The position numbers and the translations under genes are program-made. 5,103 nucleotides of DNA from a bacterium (GTDB lineage: Bacteria > Bacillota > Clostridia > Oscillospirales > Acutalibacteraceae): the NCBI GenBank assembly GCA_020627425.1, contig JAHKXX010000220.1, positions 1 through 5,103 of the forward strand, given 5' to 3'. Within the stretch, counting starts at the first letter, position 1; each line of letters opens with the position of its first letter. Under the pieces are notes generated by a model. The model was not told the DNA's origin, searched no databases, and saw only the letters and a list, made by a program, of their open reading frames with translations. Shown piece by piece: positions 1-5,103 of the stretch.

Positions 1-1052
1 TATTTTATTGCATTAATTTCGTAGCCTGCTACACTGTGTACAAGAATATCCGGCGTCTTTTTCGGGGGAATATTACCTCTTTTCAGCATAACGCGCGCAA
101 GCTCGTCAACATTTATTCCGAAGCCTATTGCAGGAGCCGGTGCGTCAAAGCTATCGAGAAGGTTATCATATCTGCCGCCGATAAGAACCGGCTCGCCCGA
201 GCCTATTACATAGCCGCTGAACACAATGTCGCTGTAATAATCATTTCTCTGTACAAGACCAAGATCAATTATTAACCTGTCCCCAAGGCCATAGTTTGAT
301 AGATCATCATATATTTCACGAACATAATCAAGCGCACCGAGAGCAGCCTTATCGTCGCATATATGATATGCTTCCTCGAGCACCTCTTTTTTTCCGAAAA
401 GACGCGGAAGTCTTCTGATGACCTGTACTGCATTTGTTTTTGGAAGCTTATCAAGGGCATAATTAAGAGCAGAGTAATTCTTTGATTCTATATAGGATCT
501 TATCTCTTCTCTCTCGTTATCACTAACCGGCAGACTGTGTGCAAGCGCCTTGAAAAATCCCGCATGTCCTATCTCTATACGAAAATCGGGTACGCATTTT
601 GACAGTGCCTCAATAGCGGTGGTCATTATCTCCAGATCGGCTTTTTTGCCCTTTGCTCCTATCAGCTCTACTCCGGACTGCATAACCTCGTTACTTCTGC
701 CGGTAAGACCGGGATTATATCTGTAGACCCTCTGATTATAATAAAGTCTAATAGGGTGTCGTTCGTTTTTAAGTCGCGTTGTTGCCATACGGGCTATGGG
801 AAGGGTTGAGTCGGGACGGACAACCATAAGTCTGCCCTTTGAGTCGCTCATCTTAAACATATTTTCAAGCGGTATTCCGGACACCTCTTCCGAAAACAGA
901 TCGTAGAACTCTATACCGGGAGTCAGCACCTCGTGAAAACCGCGGTGAAAAAACACGTTTCCTAAAATCTGGGACACCGTTCTGTTGGCATTACATTCCT
1001 CAAACAAAAGATCCTTTGTACCCTCGGGTGTAATTTTTGAATACTTCATCAT
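1..1052 (-). CDS. hisZ: ATP phosphoribosyltransferase regulatory subunit HisZ (partial, 3' end outside window)
   Basis: HisZ is a catalytically inactive paralogue of histidyl-tRNA synthetase. It joins the short form of HisG to make the cytoplasmic ATP phosphoribosyltransferase complex, the first and histidine-inhibited step of histidine biosynthesis. The minus frame is open for 350 codons from 1052 to the left edge; family members are usually somewhat longer, so roughly the last 40-70 residues are missing. Visible motifs are KITPEGTKDLLFEE near the start (residues 6-19), MVVRPDSTLPIARM (76-89, synthetase-like ATP pocket), RLYYNQRVYRYNPGLTGRSNE (starting 102, degenerate motif 2), QSGVELIG (125-132), LGLVQRNDYYSDIVF (264-278) and GGRYDNLLDSF (292-302) followed by PAIGFGINVDEL. 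The HisS signatures LVRGLDYYT and FRYERPQxGRxREF are not kept, which favours HisZ over HisS. ATG 1052 is chosen because GAGGA at 1064-1068 precedes it; this overlaps an in-frame ATG at 1070 that has no properly spaced site. ATG 1049 is also possible. hisG and other his genes would be expected downstream, outside the window. Confidence 0.92.
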   Translation of the reverse strand, partial: MMKYSKITPEGTKDLLFEECNANRTVSQILGNVFFHRGFHEVLTPGIEFYDLFSEEVSGIPLENMFKMSDSKGRLMVVRPDSTLPIARMATTRLKNERHPIRLYYNQRVYRYNPGLTGRSNEVMQSGVELIGAKGKKADLEIMTTAIEALSKCVPDFRIEIGHAGFFKALAHSLPVSDNEREEIRSYIESKNYSALNYALDKLPKTNAVQVIRRLPRLFGKKEVLEEAYHICDDKAALGALDYVREIYDDLSNYGLGDRLIIDLGLVQRNDYYSDIVFSGYVIGSGEPVLIGGRYDNLLDSFDAPAPAIGFGINVDELARVMLKRGNIPPKKTPDILVHSVAGYEINAIK

Positions 1053-1085
1053 AATATAACAGATCCTCATTCCATTAATAATAAA

Positions 1086-1115
1086 ACTTTATCATAGTAA
1101 AGTAGTAGCGTAGTA
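1086..1115 (-). repeat. Three TACTA repeats (8-bp period) and overlapping inverted repeat at the hisZ start point
   Basis: Reading the minus strand, TACTA occurs at 1115-1111, 1107-1103 and 1099-1095, exactly 8 bp apart. The last copy overlaps a 6-bp inverted repeat, ACTTTA / TAAAGT (1086-1091 with 1098-1103 on the plus strand, 6-nt spacer). The block begins at the predicted transcription start, a classic place for a repressor operator. A histidine-responsive repressor of the TrpR-like HisR/YerC type is known to control his genes in some Firmicutes, but I cannot confirm from memory that this matches its motif. Confidence 0.45.
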
Positions 1116-1146
1116 ACATAATATCATATAACCGGTCTTTTGTCAA
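1111..1146 (-). promoter_or_regulatory. Predicted sigma-A promoter of hisZ
   Basis: On the minus strand a perfect TTGACA (1146-1141) is followed after 17 bp by TATTAT (1123-1118), preceded by TGA, an extended -10. Transcription should begin near 1111, giving a leader of about 60 nt. That is too short for a T-box or a long attenuator, so control is more likely by a DNA-binding protein at the start point. Confidence 0.8.
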
Positions 1147-1188
1147 GAACATATATGATATATTTGACATTATGTATAAATATTTTAT

Positions 1189-1217
1189 TTGTATTTTCAA
1201 ATCATTTCTGCTATAAT
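1189..1217 (+). promoter_or_regulatory. Predicted promoter of the DUF4317 gene (extended -10)
   Basis: TGCTATAAT (1209-1217) is a perfect -10 with the TGn extension. The -35 at 17-bp spacing is the poor TTGTAT (1189-1194), tolerable with an extended -10. Start would be near 1224, leaving a leader of about 30 nt. A perfect TTGACA at 1164-1169 lies upstream but has no -10 at the right distance. Confidence 0.7.
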
Positions 1218-1253
1218 ACAATCTGACACTATTATGAAGCGAGGTCATATATA

Positions 1254-2408
1254 ATGATTGATAAAGAAACAGCAGAACTAAGACGAAGATTTAAGCCGGA
1301 TAAAAATAATATCACCAAAATATACGGTTGCTATGTCAACGAAAAAAAAGAAAGAATAACACAGTTTGTTCAGGGCGTGAGTATGCTGTCACCGGAGCAG
1401 AGCGAATCACTCTTTAAAATACTCAAAAAAACACTCGGCGGCAGTATAGGCAAAAACCTTATTGATATAGAATTTACTACCGAACAGGTAAGTGACAGTG
1501 AGGAACACAAGCTGCTAATGAAGCTTCGTAACTCAGAGCTGAGGGACGAGCAGGCTGTAAACGAGATGTTTGACAAGATAATAAACTCGTATTCCTCCGA
1601 AACCAATTACCTTATACTGATAGCCTGTGATGTATATGATGTTCCTACAAGAACCAAAAACGACGAAGAGCTTGACGATGCGTCCGAAGAGGTATTCACC
1701 TATATACTTTGTTCCATTTGTCCGGTAAAGCTTACAAAATCCGGTTTGGGCTTTTCCTCTGTTGACAATTCCTTCAGGAATATCGGTGCAGATATGGCGA
1801 TCTCAGCACCCGAGTCGGGATTTATGTTCCCGTGCTTTGATGACAGAAGCACAAATATTTATAATGCTCTATACTACACAAGAAGTACCACGGAAAACCA
1901 CCCCGAGCTTATAGACGCTGTTTTTAACGTAGCTCCCCCAAAGCCCGTAGATGAGCAGAAGGAGTCATTCAGGCATCTGATAGCACAAACAGCAGAGGAC
2001 GACTGTAATTATGAGTTTGTACAATCCGTACACGATCATTTTACGGAAATGATCGAAGATCATAAGAACAGCAAAAATCCCGAACCGCTTGTTCTCGGTA
2101 AAAAAGAGATAAAGCGCGTCTTTGAACACTGTGGAGCGAGCGAATCCGAGATAGAGAGCTTTGATGAAAAATATGAAGAAAATTTCGGTGAGAACACTCA
2201 GATACACCCGCAGAATGTTATAGATCCCAAGCAGTTTGAGGTAAAGACCCCTGATGTAACGATAAAGGTAAACCCCGAACGCAGTTATATGCTTGAAACA
2301 AAAATAATTGAAGGCGTTAAATATATAATGATTCGTGCCGAAGAAGGAGTAGAAGTAAACGGAGTAAGCATAAAATTTCCAAGACCTGTTAATGAGAACG
2401 AAGAATAA
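1254..2408 (+). CDS. DUF4317 domain-containing protein, function unknown
   Basis: This 384-residue protein matches my memory of the DUF4317 family along its whole length; the family is common in gut Clostridia and has no established function. Recognisable blocks are the N-terminal RRFKPDKNNITKIYGCYVN (residues 11-29), the LKKTLGGSIGKNLIDIEF block (57-74), EEVFTYILCSICPVKLTKSG (145-164), GFMFPCFDDRSTNIYNALYY (189-208), and the C-terminal KTPDVTIKVNPERSYMLETK (331-350) with IMIRAEEGVEVNGVSI. No signal peptide, membrane segment or catalytic motif is apparent, so it is probably soluble and cytoplasmic. It is acidic, especially in residues 290-320. The start is supported by GAGG at 1241-1244, 9 nt before the ATG. 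It is divergent from hisZ and lies 68 bp upstream of sigK on the same strand with no terminator between, so read-through into sigK is plausible. No role in histidine synthesis or sporulation can be claimed from position alone. Confidence 0.88.
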   Translation: MIDKETAELRRRFKPDKNNITKIYGCYVNEKKERITQFVQGVSMLSPEQSESLFKILKKTLGGSIGKNLIDIEFTTEQVSDSEEHKLLMKLRNSELRDEQAVNEMFDKIINSYSSETNYLILIACDVYDVPTRTKNDEELDDASEEVFTYILCSICPVKLTKSGLGFSSVDNSFRNIGADMAISAPESGFMFPCFDDRSTNIYNALYYTRSTTENHPELIDAVFNVAPPKPVDEQKESFRHLIAQTAEDDCNYEFVQSVHDHFTEMIEDHKNSKNPEPLVLGKKEIKRVFEHCGASESEIESFDEKYEENFGENTQIHPQNVIDPKQFEVKTPDVTIKVNPERSYMLETKIIEGVKYIMIRAEEGVEVNGVSIKFPRPVNENEE

Positions 2409-2438
2409 AACAATAAACGAATAGAAAAATGATTAAAA

Positions 2439-2476
2439 AAAGCCGCCTTTGCATAAATATTTACAGAGGTGGTTTT
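2439..2476 (+). promoter_or_regulatory. Hairpin that could mask the sigK ribosome binding site
   Basis: AAAGCCGCC (2439-2447) can pair with GGTGGTTTT (2468-2476) as a 9-bp stem with two G-U pairs and a 20-nt loop. The right arm takes in GG of the AGAGG Shine-Dalgarno sequence (2465-2469) and reaches the base before the ATG. Only transcripts that begin upstream of 2439, such as read-through from DUF4317, would carry both arms. The structure is seen by eye only; stability was not computed. Confidence 0.4.
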
Positions 2477-3169
2477 ATGTTTGAGCTTTTGTCGGATCTG
2501 ATAAGTAAAATATCGTTTTTATTTATTCTGCATGTTACAGGTGCCGGACGTTTTCCGAAGCCGCTCACAGAAGCTGAGGAAAAGGAATACCTGGAAAGAG
2601 CCGAAAACGGCGACTCAGCAGCCCGAAGTATTCTTGTTGAACACAATCTAAGGCTTGTAGCCCATATAGTAAAAAAATACTACAGCTCGGGGTTGGAGCC
2701 TGACGATCTTGTATCCATAGGTACCATCGGTCTTATAAAGGCAGTCAGGACATACAGAACAGGAAAAAACATTAAGCTGTCAAGCTATGCGGCACGTTGT
2801 ATTGAGAACGAGATATTAATGTACCTGCGCTCGGGCAAAAAGACAGCCCTCGATGTTTCTATGAATGAGGAAATTGACTCAGACGCAGACGGAAACGCTC
2901 TGACTATAATGGACGTTATGGCTGTTGACGACACTATAGTTGACGAGCTTGATATGAAGCTGAAAAAAGAAAAGCTGGGCAGTTATATCAACGAGACTCT
3001 CGGCAACAGAGAAAAACAAATAATAATACTTCGCTATGGTCTTGACGGAAAAAAACCTCTCACACAGCGAGAGGTTGCAAAAAGACTAAATATTTCACGC
3101 TCATATGTATCGAGGATAGAAAAAAGATCCCTGGAGCTTCTCCGAAAAAGATACGAACACGGATTATAG
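2477..3169 (+). CDS. sigK: RNA polymerase sporulation sigma factor SigK (with pro-sequence)
   Basis: SigK directs late mother-cell transcription (spore coat and cortex genes, mother-cell lysis) in endospore formers. The 230-residue product has a sigma-70 region 2 at about residues 55-120, with HNLRLVAHIVKKYYSSGLEP, DDLVSIGTIGLIKAVRTY and SSYAARCIENEILMYLR, and a region 4 at about 170-225 ending in LTQREVAKRLNISRSYVSRI (helix-turn-helix, 195-214) and EKRSLELLRKR. The ISRSYVSRIEKR sequence and the FPKPLTEAEEKEYLERAENG block (26-45) fit SigK better than SigE. Residues 1-20 (MFELLSDLISKISFLFILHV) are hydrophobic and resemble the pro-sequence that membrane protease SpoIVFB removes in Bacillus; alignment from memory puts the cleavage near residues 18-20. 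The frame is continuous, with no skin-type insertion. ATG 2477 is preferred because AGAGG lies 7 nt upstream; the in-frame ATG 2429 would add 16 residues but has no ribosome binding site. It probably shares a transcript with DUF4317 or has an unrecognised sporulation promoter. Confidence 0.92.
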   Translation: MFELLSDLISKISFLFILHVTGAGRFPKPLTEAEEKEYLERAENGDSAARSILVEHNLRLVAHIVKKYYSSGLEPDDLVSIGTIGLIKAVRTYRTGKNIKLSSYAARCIENEILMYLRSGKKTALDVSMNEEIDSDADGNALTIMDVMAVDDTIVDELDMKLKKEKLGSYINETLGNREKQIIILRYGLDGKKPLTQREVAKRLNISRSYVSRIEKRSLELLRKRYEHGL

Positions 3170-3198
3170 ATTATGAGACTATAAAAAAGCTTTAACAA

Positions 3199-3224
3199 AA
3201 ATGCCCGACAAAAGTCGGGCGTTT
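3199..3224. terminator. Bidirectional intrinsic terminator between sigK and the XRE gene
   Basis: GCCCGAC (3203-3209), loop AAAA, GTCGGGC (3214-3220) is a perfect 7-bp stem, extended by AAAT/GTTT to 11 bp. On the minus strand it is followed by ATTTTTG, a good U-tract for the XRE gene. On the plus strand the tract is only GTTTC, so it should stop sigK transcripts less efficiently. Confidence 0.85.
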
Positions 3225-3264
3225 CAAAGTGGTATAGATGTCTTAATCAGCAATCAGTAACCCA

Positions 3265-3624
3265 TCAGTCATCGTTCTTTCCGTAATTACCCGAGCACAC
3301 AATGTCCTTGGAGTAATCGGCAAGCTTGGTCAGACCCTCGTTGTTGAGTTTTTTCATATTCTCATTAACTCTTTTGATAAGAACCTCGTCGGTATACTCC
3401 ATCTTGACAGGCTCTCCATCAATCTGTATATAGGGGCTTAATCCAAGCAAATAGTCTGTTGAAACATTGAAATATCTTGCAAGCTTCATCAGGGTCTCAC
3501 CGTTAGGTATACCGCCGCTTTTCCACTTGCTTATTATTCCGGACGACAGACCGACCTCTTTTCCGACAGGATTAGGTTTTTTCCCACTTCTGATACATAA
3601 ATTATAAAATCTTTCCCAAAACAT
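3265..3624 (-). CDS. XRE-family helix-turn-helix transcriptional regulator
   Basis: This 119-residue protein has a Cro/CI-type DNA-binding domain at about residues 5-62: the turn region NPVGKEVGLS (18-27), recognition helix SGIISKWKSGGIP (28-40) and the typical LMKLARYFNVSTDYLLGLS tail (45-63). Residues 80-110 (IKRVNENMKKLNNEGLTKLA, then DYSKDI) resemble the short helical C-terminal segment of many phage-like Firmicutes repressors, probably for dimerisation. There is no sensor domain or protease motif. The start is secure: GGGAGG (3636-3631) lies 6 nt before the ATG. The gene stands alone, converging on sigK and divergent from the HAD gene, with a predicted 147-nt leader containing inverted repeats that may be autoregulatory sites. 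No toxin, integrase or other phage gene is visible beside it, so its target is unknown. The family call is firm; the role is not. Confidence 0.88.
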   Translation of the reverse strand: MFWERFYNLCIRSGKKPNPVGKEVGLSSGIISKWKSGGIPNGETLMKLARYFNVSTDYLLGLSPYIQIDGEPVKMEYTDEVLIKRVNENMKKLNNEGLTKLADYSKDIVCSGNYGKNDD

Positions 3625-3645
3625 ATTGTACCTCCCTAAGTGTTT

Positions 3646-3727
3646 GTTGCAGATACCCCGTGTTAAGTAGTAATTCGCAGATTGACTTTAAAATGAATTA
3701 ATTAATTTTGACAGGGTATCAAGCAAC
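3646..3727 (-). repeat. Long inverted repeat in the leader of the XRE gene
   Basis: On the plus strand GTTGCAGATACCC (3646-3658) and GGGTATCAAGCAAC (3714-3727) are inverted copies: 5 bp plus 7 bp pair, with a small T/TT internal loop. Weaker pairing continues inward (TTAACA at 3666-3661 with TGTCAA at 3713-3708 on the minus strand), for about 17 pairs in all. In the transcript the 3' arm ends 8 nt before the ribosome binding site. It could be an RNA leader structure or a pair of opposed operators for the regulator itself. Confidence 0.6.
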
Positions 3728-3737
3728 TTTTGTCAAA
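3707..3737. repeat. TTTGACA / TGTCAAA inverted repeat nested in the XRE leader
   Basis: TTTGACA (3707-3713) and TGTCAAA (3731-3737) are perfect 7-bp inverted arms around a 17-bp spacer that contains all of one arm of the larger inverted repeat. In RNA the two structures would largely compete. In DNA it has the form of a dyad operator. The TTGACA units lack a -10 at the right distance, so I do not read them as -35 boxes. Confidence 0.5.
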
Positions 3738-3770
3738 GATAGCTGAAAATTAATCACACAACCCCTCATC

Positions 3771-3806
3771 CTTTATTATTATACCACATAATCAGAATAA
3801 AAACAA
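3771..3806 (-). promoter_or_regulatory. Predicted promoter of the XRE regulator gene
   Basis: On the minus strand TTGTTT (3806-3801) and a perfect TATAAT (3783-3778) are 17 bp apart, with TGG before the -10 (extended -10). The start would be near 3771, giving an unusually long leader of about 147 nt that includes both inverted repeats. No better promoter closer to the gene was found. Confidence 0.65.
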
Positions 3807-3856
3807 GCCAAAAATTAAAGTTTAATGAAGAAAAATAGAAAAAATACCAATTATTT

Positions 3857-3875
3857 TTTAATATGTAATATTAAA
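3857..3875. repeat. AT-only palindrome between the divergent promoters
   Basis: TTTAATAT, GTA, ATATTAAA is a perfect 8-bp inverted repeat with a 3-bp centre, between the XRE and HAD promoters and roughly 50 bp upstream of each -35. The surrounding 3807-3922 is very AT-rich and holds no gene I can support, so chance is a real possibility; an operator serving either gene is the alternative. Confidence 0.3.
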
Positions 3876-3922
3876 TTACCATTTAAATTGAAATATAACA
3901 ACTTCTTTAATACTATTATCCT

Positions 3923-3950
3923 TTGACATTGAAACAATATATGTTATAAT
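3923..3950 (+). promoter_or_regulatory. Predicted strong promoter of the HAD hydrolase gene
   Basis: TTGACA (3923-3928) and TATAAT (3945-3950) are both perfect, 16 bp apart, with TGT before the -10. Transcription should begin near 3957, leaving a leader of only about 23 nt that contains AAAGGA (3964-3969), the ribosome binding site. Confidence 0.85.
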
Positions 3951-3979
3951 TTAGAAAAAAGAGAAAGGAATAAATATAT

Positions 3980-4690
3980 ATGGCAATAAAAGCAGTACTA
4001 TTTGACCTTGACGGAACTCTGCTGCCAATGGATCAGGAGGTTTTTACAAAGGCATATTTTAAGCTACTGGCAAAAAAAGTAGCTCCAATAGGATATGAGC
4101 CACAAAAGCTGATAAGCGCCGTATGGTCAGGCACGGGTGCCATGGTAAAAAACGACGGCAGAGTTTTAAACGAAGAAGTTTTCTGGGATAAATTCACCGA
4201 GATCTACGGAAAAAAAGCTATTGATGACAAGCCTGCTTTTGATGATTTCTATTACAATGAATTTCAGCAAGCAAAGGATTATTGCGGTTATAATGACTGT
4301 GCCAAAAAAACGGTATACGAGATAAAAAACAGAGGTTACAGGGTAGCTCTTGCAACAAATCCAATTTTCCCTTCGGTCGCTACAGAAAGCAGAATAAAAT
4401 GGGCAGGACTCCGGCCCGAGGACTTCGAGCTATATACTACATACGAAAATATAGGCTACTGCAAGCCCAATTTGGATTATTACAAAGAAATATTAAAAAG
4501 GCTACAGCTTTATCCTGAGGAGTGTCTTATGGTCGGTAATGACGTCACCGAGGATATGGTCGCAGAGCAGCTTGGTATGAAGGTCTTTTTGCTGACCGAT
4601 TGTCTGATAAACAAAAATAACGACGACATAACAAAATACAGCAGCGGCAGCTTTGAGGAGTTGTCAGACTTTGTAAAAAAATTTAACTAA
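3980..4690 (+). CDS. HAD-superfamily hydrolase (subfamily IA type)
   Basis: A 236-residue cytoplasmic phosphatase-like enzyme of the haloacid dehalogenase superfamily. All four motifs are present: motif I FDLDGTLLP with nucleophile Asp9 and Asp11; motif II LATNP with Thr126; motif III Lys162 in CKPN; motif IV MVGNDVTEDM, with Asp188, Glu191 and Asp192 for magnesium. Residues from about 16 to 105 form a helical insertion (cap) between motifs I and II, as in C1-cap enzymes such as phosphoglycolate phosphatase and beta-phosphoglucomutase. The Asn127 following the motif II Thr and the IGYCKPNLDYYKEIL segment are usual for the group. Substrate cannot be assigned, since cap residues set specificity and none is diagnostic here. 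The length is normal. ATG 3980 follows AAAGGA by 10 nt. The gene has its own strong promoter and terminator, so it is a single-gene unit. Confidence 0.88.
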   Translation: MAIKAVLFDLDGTLLPMDQEVFTKAYFKLLAKKVAPIGYEPQKLISAVWSGTGAMVKNDGRVLNEEVFWDKFTEIYGKKAIDDKPAFDDFYYNEFQQAKDYCGYNDCAKKTVYEIKNRGYRVALATNPIFPSVATESRIKWAGLRPEDFELYTTYENIGYCKPNLDYYKEILKRLQLYPEECLMVGNDVTEDMVAEQLGMKVFLLTDCLINKNNDDITKYSSGSFEELSDFVKKFN

Positions 4691-4698
4691 ACAAATTG

Positions 4699-4724
4699 AA
4701 CCACTCGCCCGGCGAGTGGTTTTG
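4699..4724 (+). terminator. Intrinsic terminator of the HAD hydrolase gene
   Basis: CCACTCGCC (4701-4709) and GGCGAGTGG (4711-4719) form a GC-rich stem of up to 9 bp, 7-8 bp once a real loop is allowed, extended by AA/TT and followed by TTTTG on the plus strand. It begins 8 bp after the stop codon. Confidence 0.85.
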
Positions 4725-4731
4725 CTTACAC

Positions 4732-4763
4732 AAAAAAGCAGTGCCTCTTACGACACTGCTTTT
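4732..4763 (-). terminator. Intrinsic terminator of tsf
   Basis: AAAAGCAGTG (4734-4743) pairs with CACTGCTTTT (4754-4763) around a 10-nt loop. On the minus strand the stem ends in TTTTTTG, 10 bp after the tsf stop. The plus-strand side also has TTTTATATAT, so it may back up the HAD terminator. Confidence 0.85.
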
Positions 4764-4773
4764 ATATATATTA

Positions 4774-5103
4774 TTATTTAACCATGCTTGCAACTTCTGC
4801 TGCGAAGTCGTCGCTGCGCTTCTCGAGTCCCTCGCCCTTCTCAAAGCGAACAAACTCTTTTATCTCGATCTTTCCGCCGAGAGCCTTTGCTGTCTGAGCT
4901 GTATACTGATCGATCTTCTGCTTGCTGTCCTTAACAAATACCTGATTTACGAGGCAGTTCTCTTCGTAGTATTTGCCGATCTTACCCATAACGATCTTCT
5001 GAGCGATAGCCTCGGGCTTACCCTCATTGATAACCTGCTCGGTCATAATCTTCTTCTCGTGCTCAATTACCTCGTCGGGAACCTGCTCTTTGTTGAGGTA
5101 TGA
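4774..5103 (-). CDS. tsf: Translation elongation factor Ts, C-terminal part (5' end outside window)
   Basis: EF-Ts is the guanine-nucleotide exchange factor that regenerates EF-Tu-GTP in the cytoplasm. The minus frame is open from the right edge for 109 codons and ends in tandem TAA stops (4776-4774 and 4773-4771). From the edge it reads SYLNKEQVPDEVIEHEKKI, then INEGKPEAIAQKIVMGKIGK, YYEENCLVNQVFVKDS and KEFVRFEKGEGLEKR, all hallmarks of the EF-Ts C-terminal dimerisation region and tail. The frame continues upstream of the internal ATG at 5046, so that is not the start; the N-terminal EF-Tu-binding domain lies outside the window. rpsB would be expected upstream. Downstream there is no pyrH, which follows tsf in many bacteria; instead a terminator follows at once, so tsf ends its transcription unit. 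Confidence 0.95.
   Translation of the reverse strand, partial: SYLNKEQVPDEVIEHEKKIMTEQVINEGKPEAIAQKIVMGKIGKYYEENCLVNQVFVKDSKQKIDQYTAQTAKALGGKIEIKEFVRFEKGEGLEKRSDDFAAEVASMVK

Noticed and set aside
36..275. Plus-strand open frame of 79 codons
   Set aside because: It lies wholly within hisZ on the other strand, has no ribosome binding site and shows no family resemblance.
272..460. Minus-strand open frame of 62 codons
   Set aside because: It is another frame of hisZ, whose motifs are clear in the correct frame.
1..1052. Histidyl-tRNA synthetase (hisS) instead of hisZ
   Set aside because: The LVRGLDYYT and FRYERPQxGRxREF signatures are absent, and the RPDSTLPIAR and QSGVELIG forms fit HisZ.
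1053..1117. T-box or histidine attenuator upstream of hisZ
   Set aside because: The predicted leader is only about 60 nt and contains no T-box sequence, terminator hairpin or histidine-rich leader peptide.
1370..1606. Minus-strand open frame inside the DUF4317 gene
   Set aside because: Serine- and leucine-rich shadow of a well-recognised gene; the same applies to the minus frame at 1965-2207.
2452..2459. CATAAATA as a sigma-E -10 box for sigK
   Set aside because: Only a partial match, no convincing -35 ATA box at the right distance, and the start would fall within the ribosome binding site.
2429..2476. In-frame upstream ATG for sigK, adding 16 residues
   Set aside because: No ribosome binding site precedes it, whereas ATG 2477 has AGAGG at the right distance and yields the expected pro-SigK N-terminus.
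3265..3624. Prophage remnant or toxin-antitoxin pair around the XRE gene
   Set aside because: No integrase, attachment-site repeat, toxin-like partner or further phage gene is present; neighbours are sigK and a HAD hydrolase.
4696..5103. Plus-strand open frame of 135 leucine-rich codons reaching the right edge
   Set aside because: It begins inside a terminator and is antisense to tsf; the leucine-rich, membrane-like look arises from the reverse complement of an EF-Ts gene.

Overview
The window looks like ordinary chromosomal DNA from a spore-forming, low-GC member of Clostridia, most likely Oscillospiraceae/Ruminococcus-like (an inference from content). The pointers are a DUF4317 gene (a family I know mainly from Clostridia), a sigK-type mother-cell sigma factor, frequent ATA and AGA codons, strong GGAGG-like ribosome binding sites and AT-rich intergenic DNA with extended -10 promoters. 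There is no rRNA, tRNA, CRISPR array, insertion sequence or phage structural/integrase gene.

Layout. Positions 1-1052 (minus): the first 350 codons of hisZ, the regulatory subunit of ATP phosphoribosyltransferase, cut by the left edge. This gene is a long open frame and carries clear class II synthetase-like motifs. Positions 1053-1253: a divergent promoter region; the hisZ promoter is nearly consensus and three TACTA repeats with an 8-bp period lie across its predicted start point. Positions 1254-2408 (plus): a DUF4317 protein of unknown function. Positions 2477-3169 (plus): sigK, uninterrupted, with a hydrophobic N-terminal pro-sequence; a hairpin could mask its ribosome binding site. Positions 3199-3224: a terminator shared by the converging sigK and XRE genes. 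Positions 3265-3624 (minus): a small XRE-family helix-turn-helix regulator. Positions 3625-3979: a 355-bp AT-rich divergent spacer with a promoter for each side and, in the predicted 147-nt leader of the XRE gene, a large two-part inverted repeat that can form alternative structures. Positions 3980-4690 (plus): a HAD-family hydrolase. Positions 4691-4773: two back-to-back terminators. Positions 4774-5103 (minus): the last 109 codons of tsf (EF-Ts), cut by the right edge.

The genes do not form one pathway: histidine biosynthesis, sporulation, a hydrolase and translation elongation sit side by side as short transcription units with their own promoters and terminators. The only likely co-transcription is DUF4317 with sigK. 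I found no convincing new multi-gene system. The most interesting material is regulatory: the XRE leader with competing inverted repeats, the TACTA repeats at hisZ, and the possible masking of the sigK ribosome binding site.
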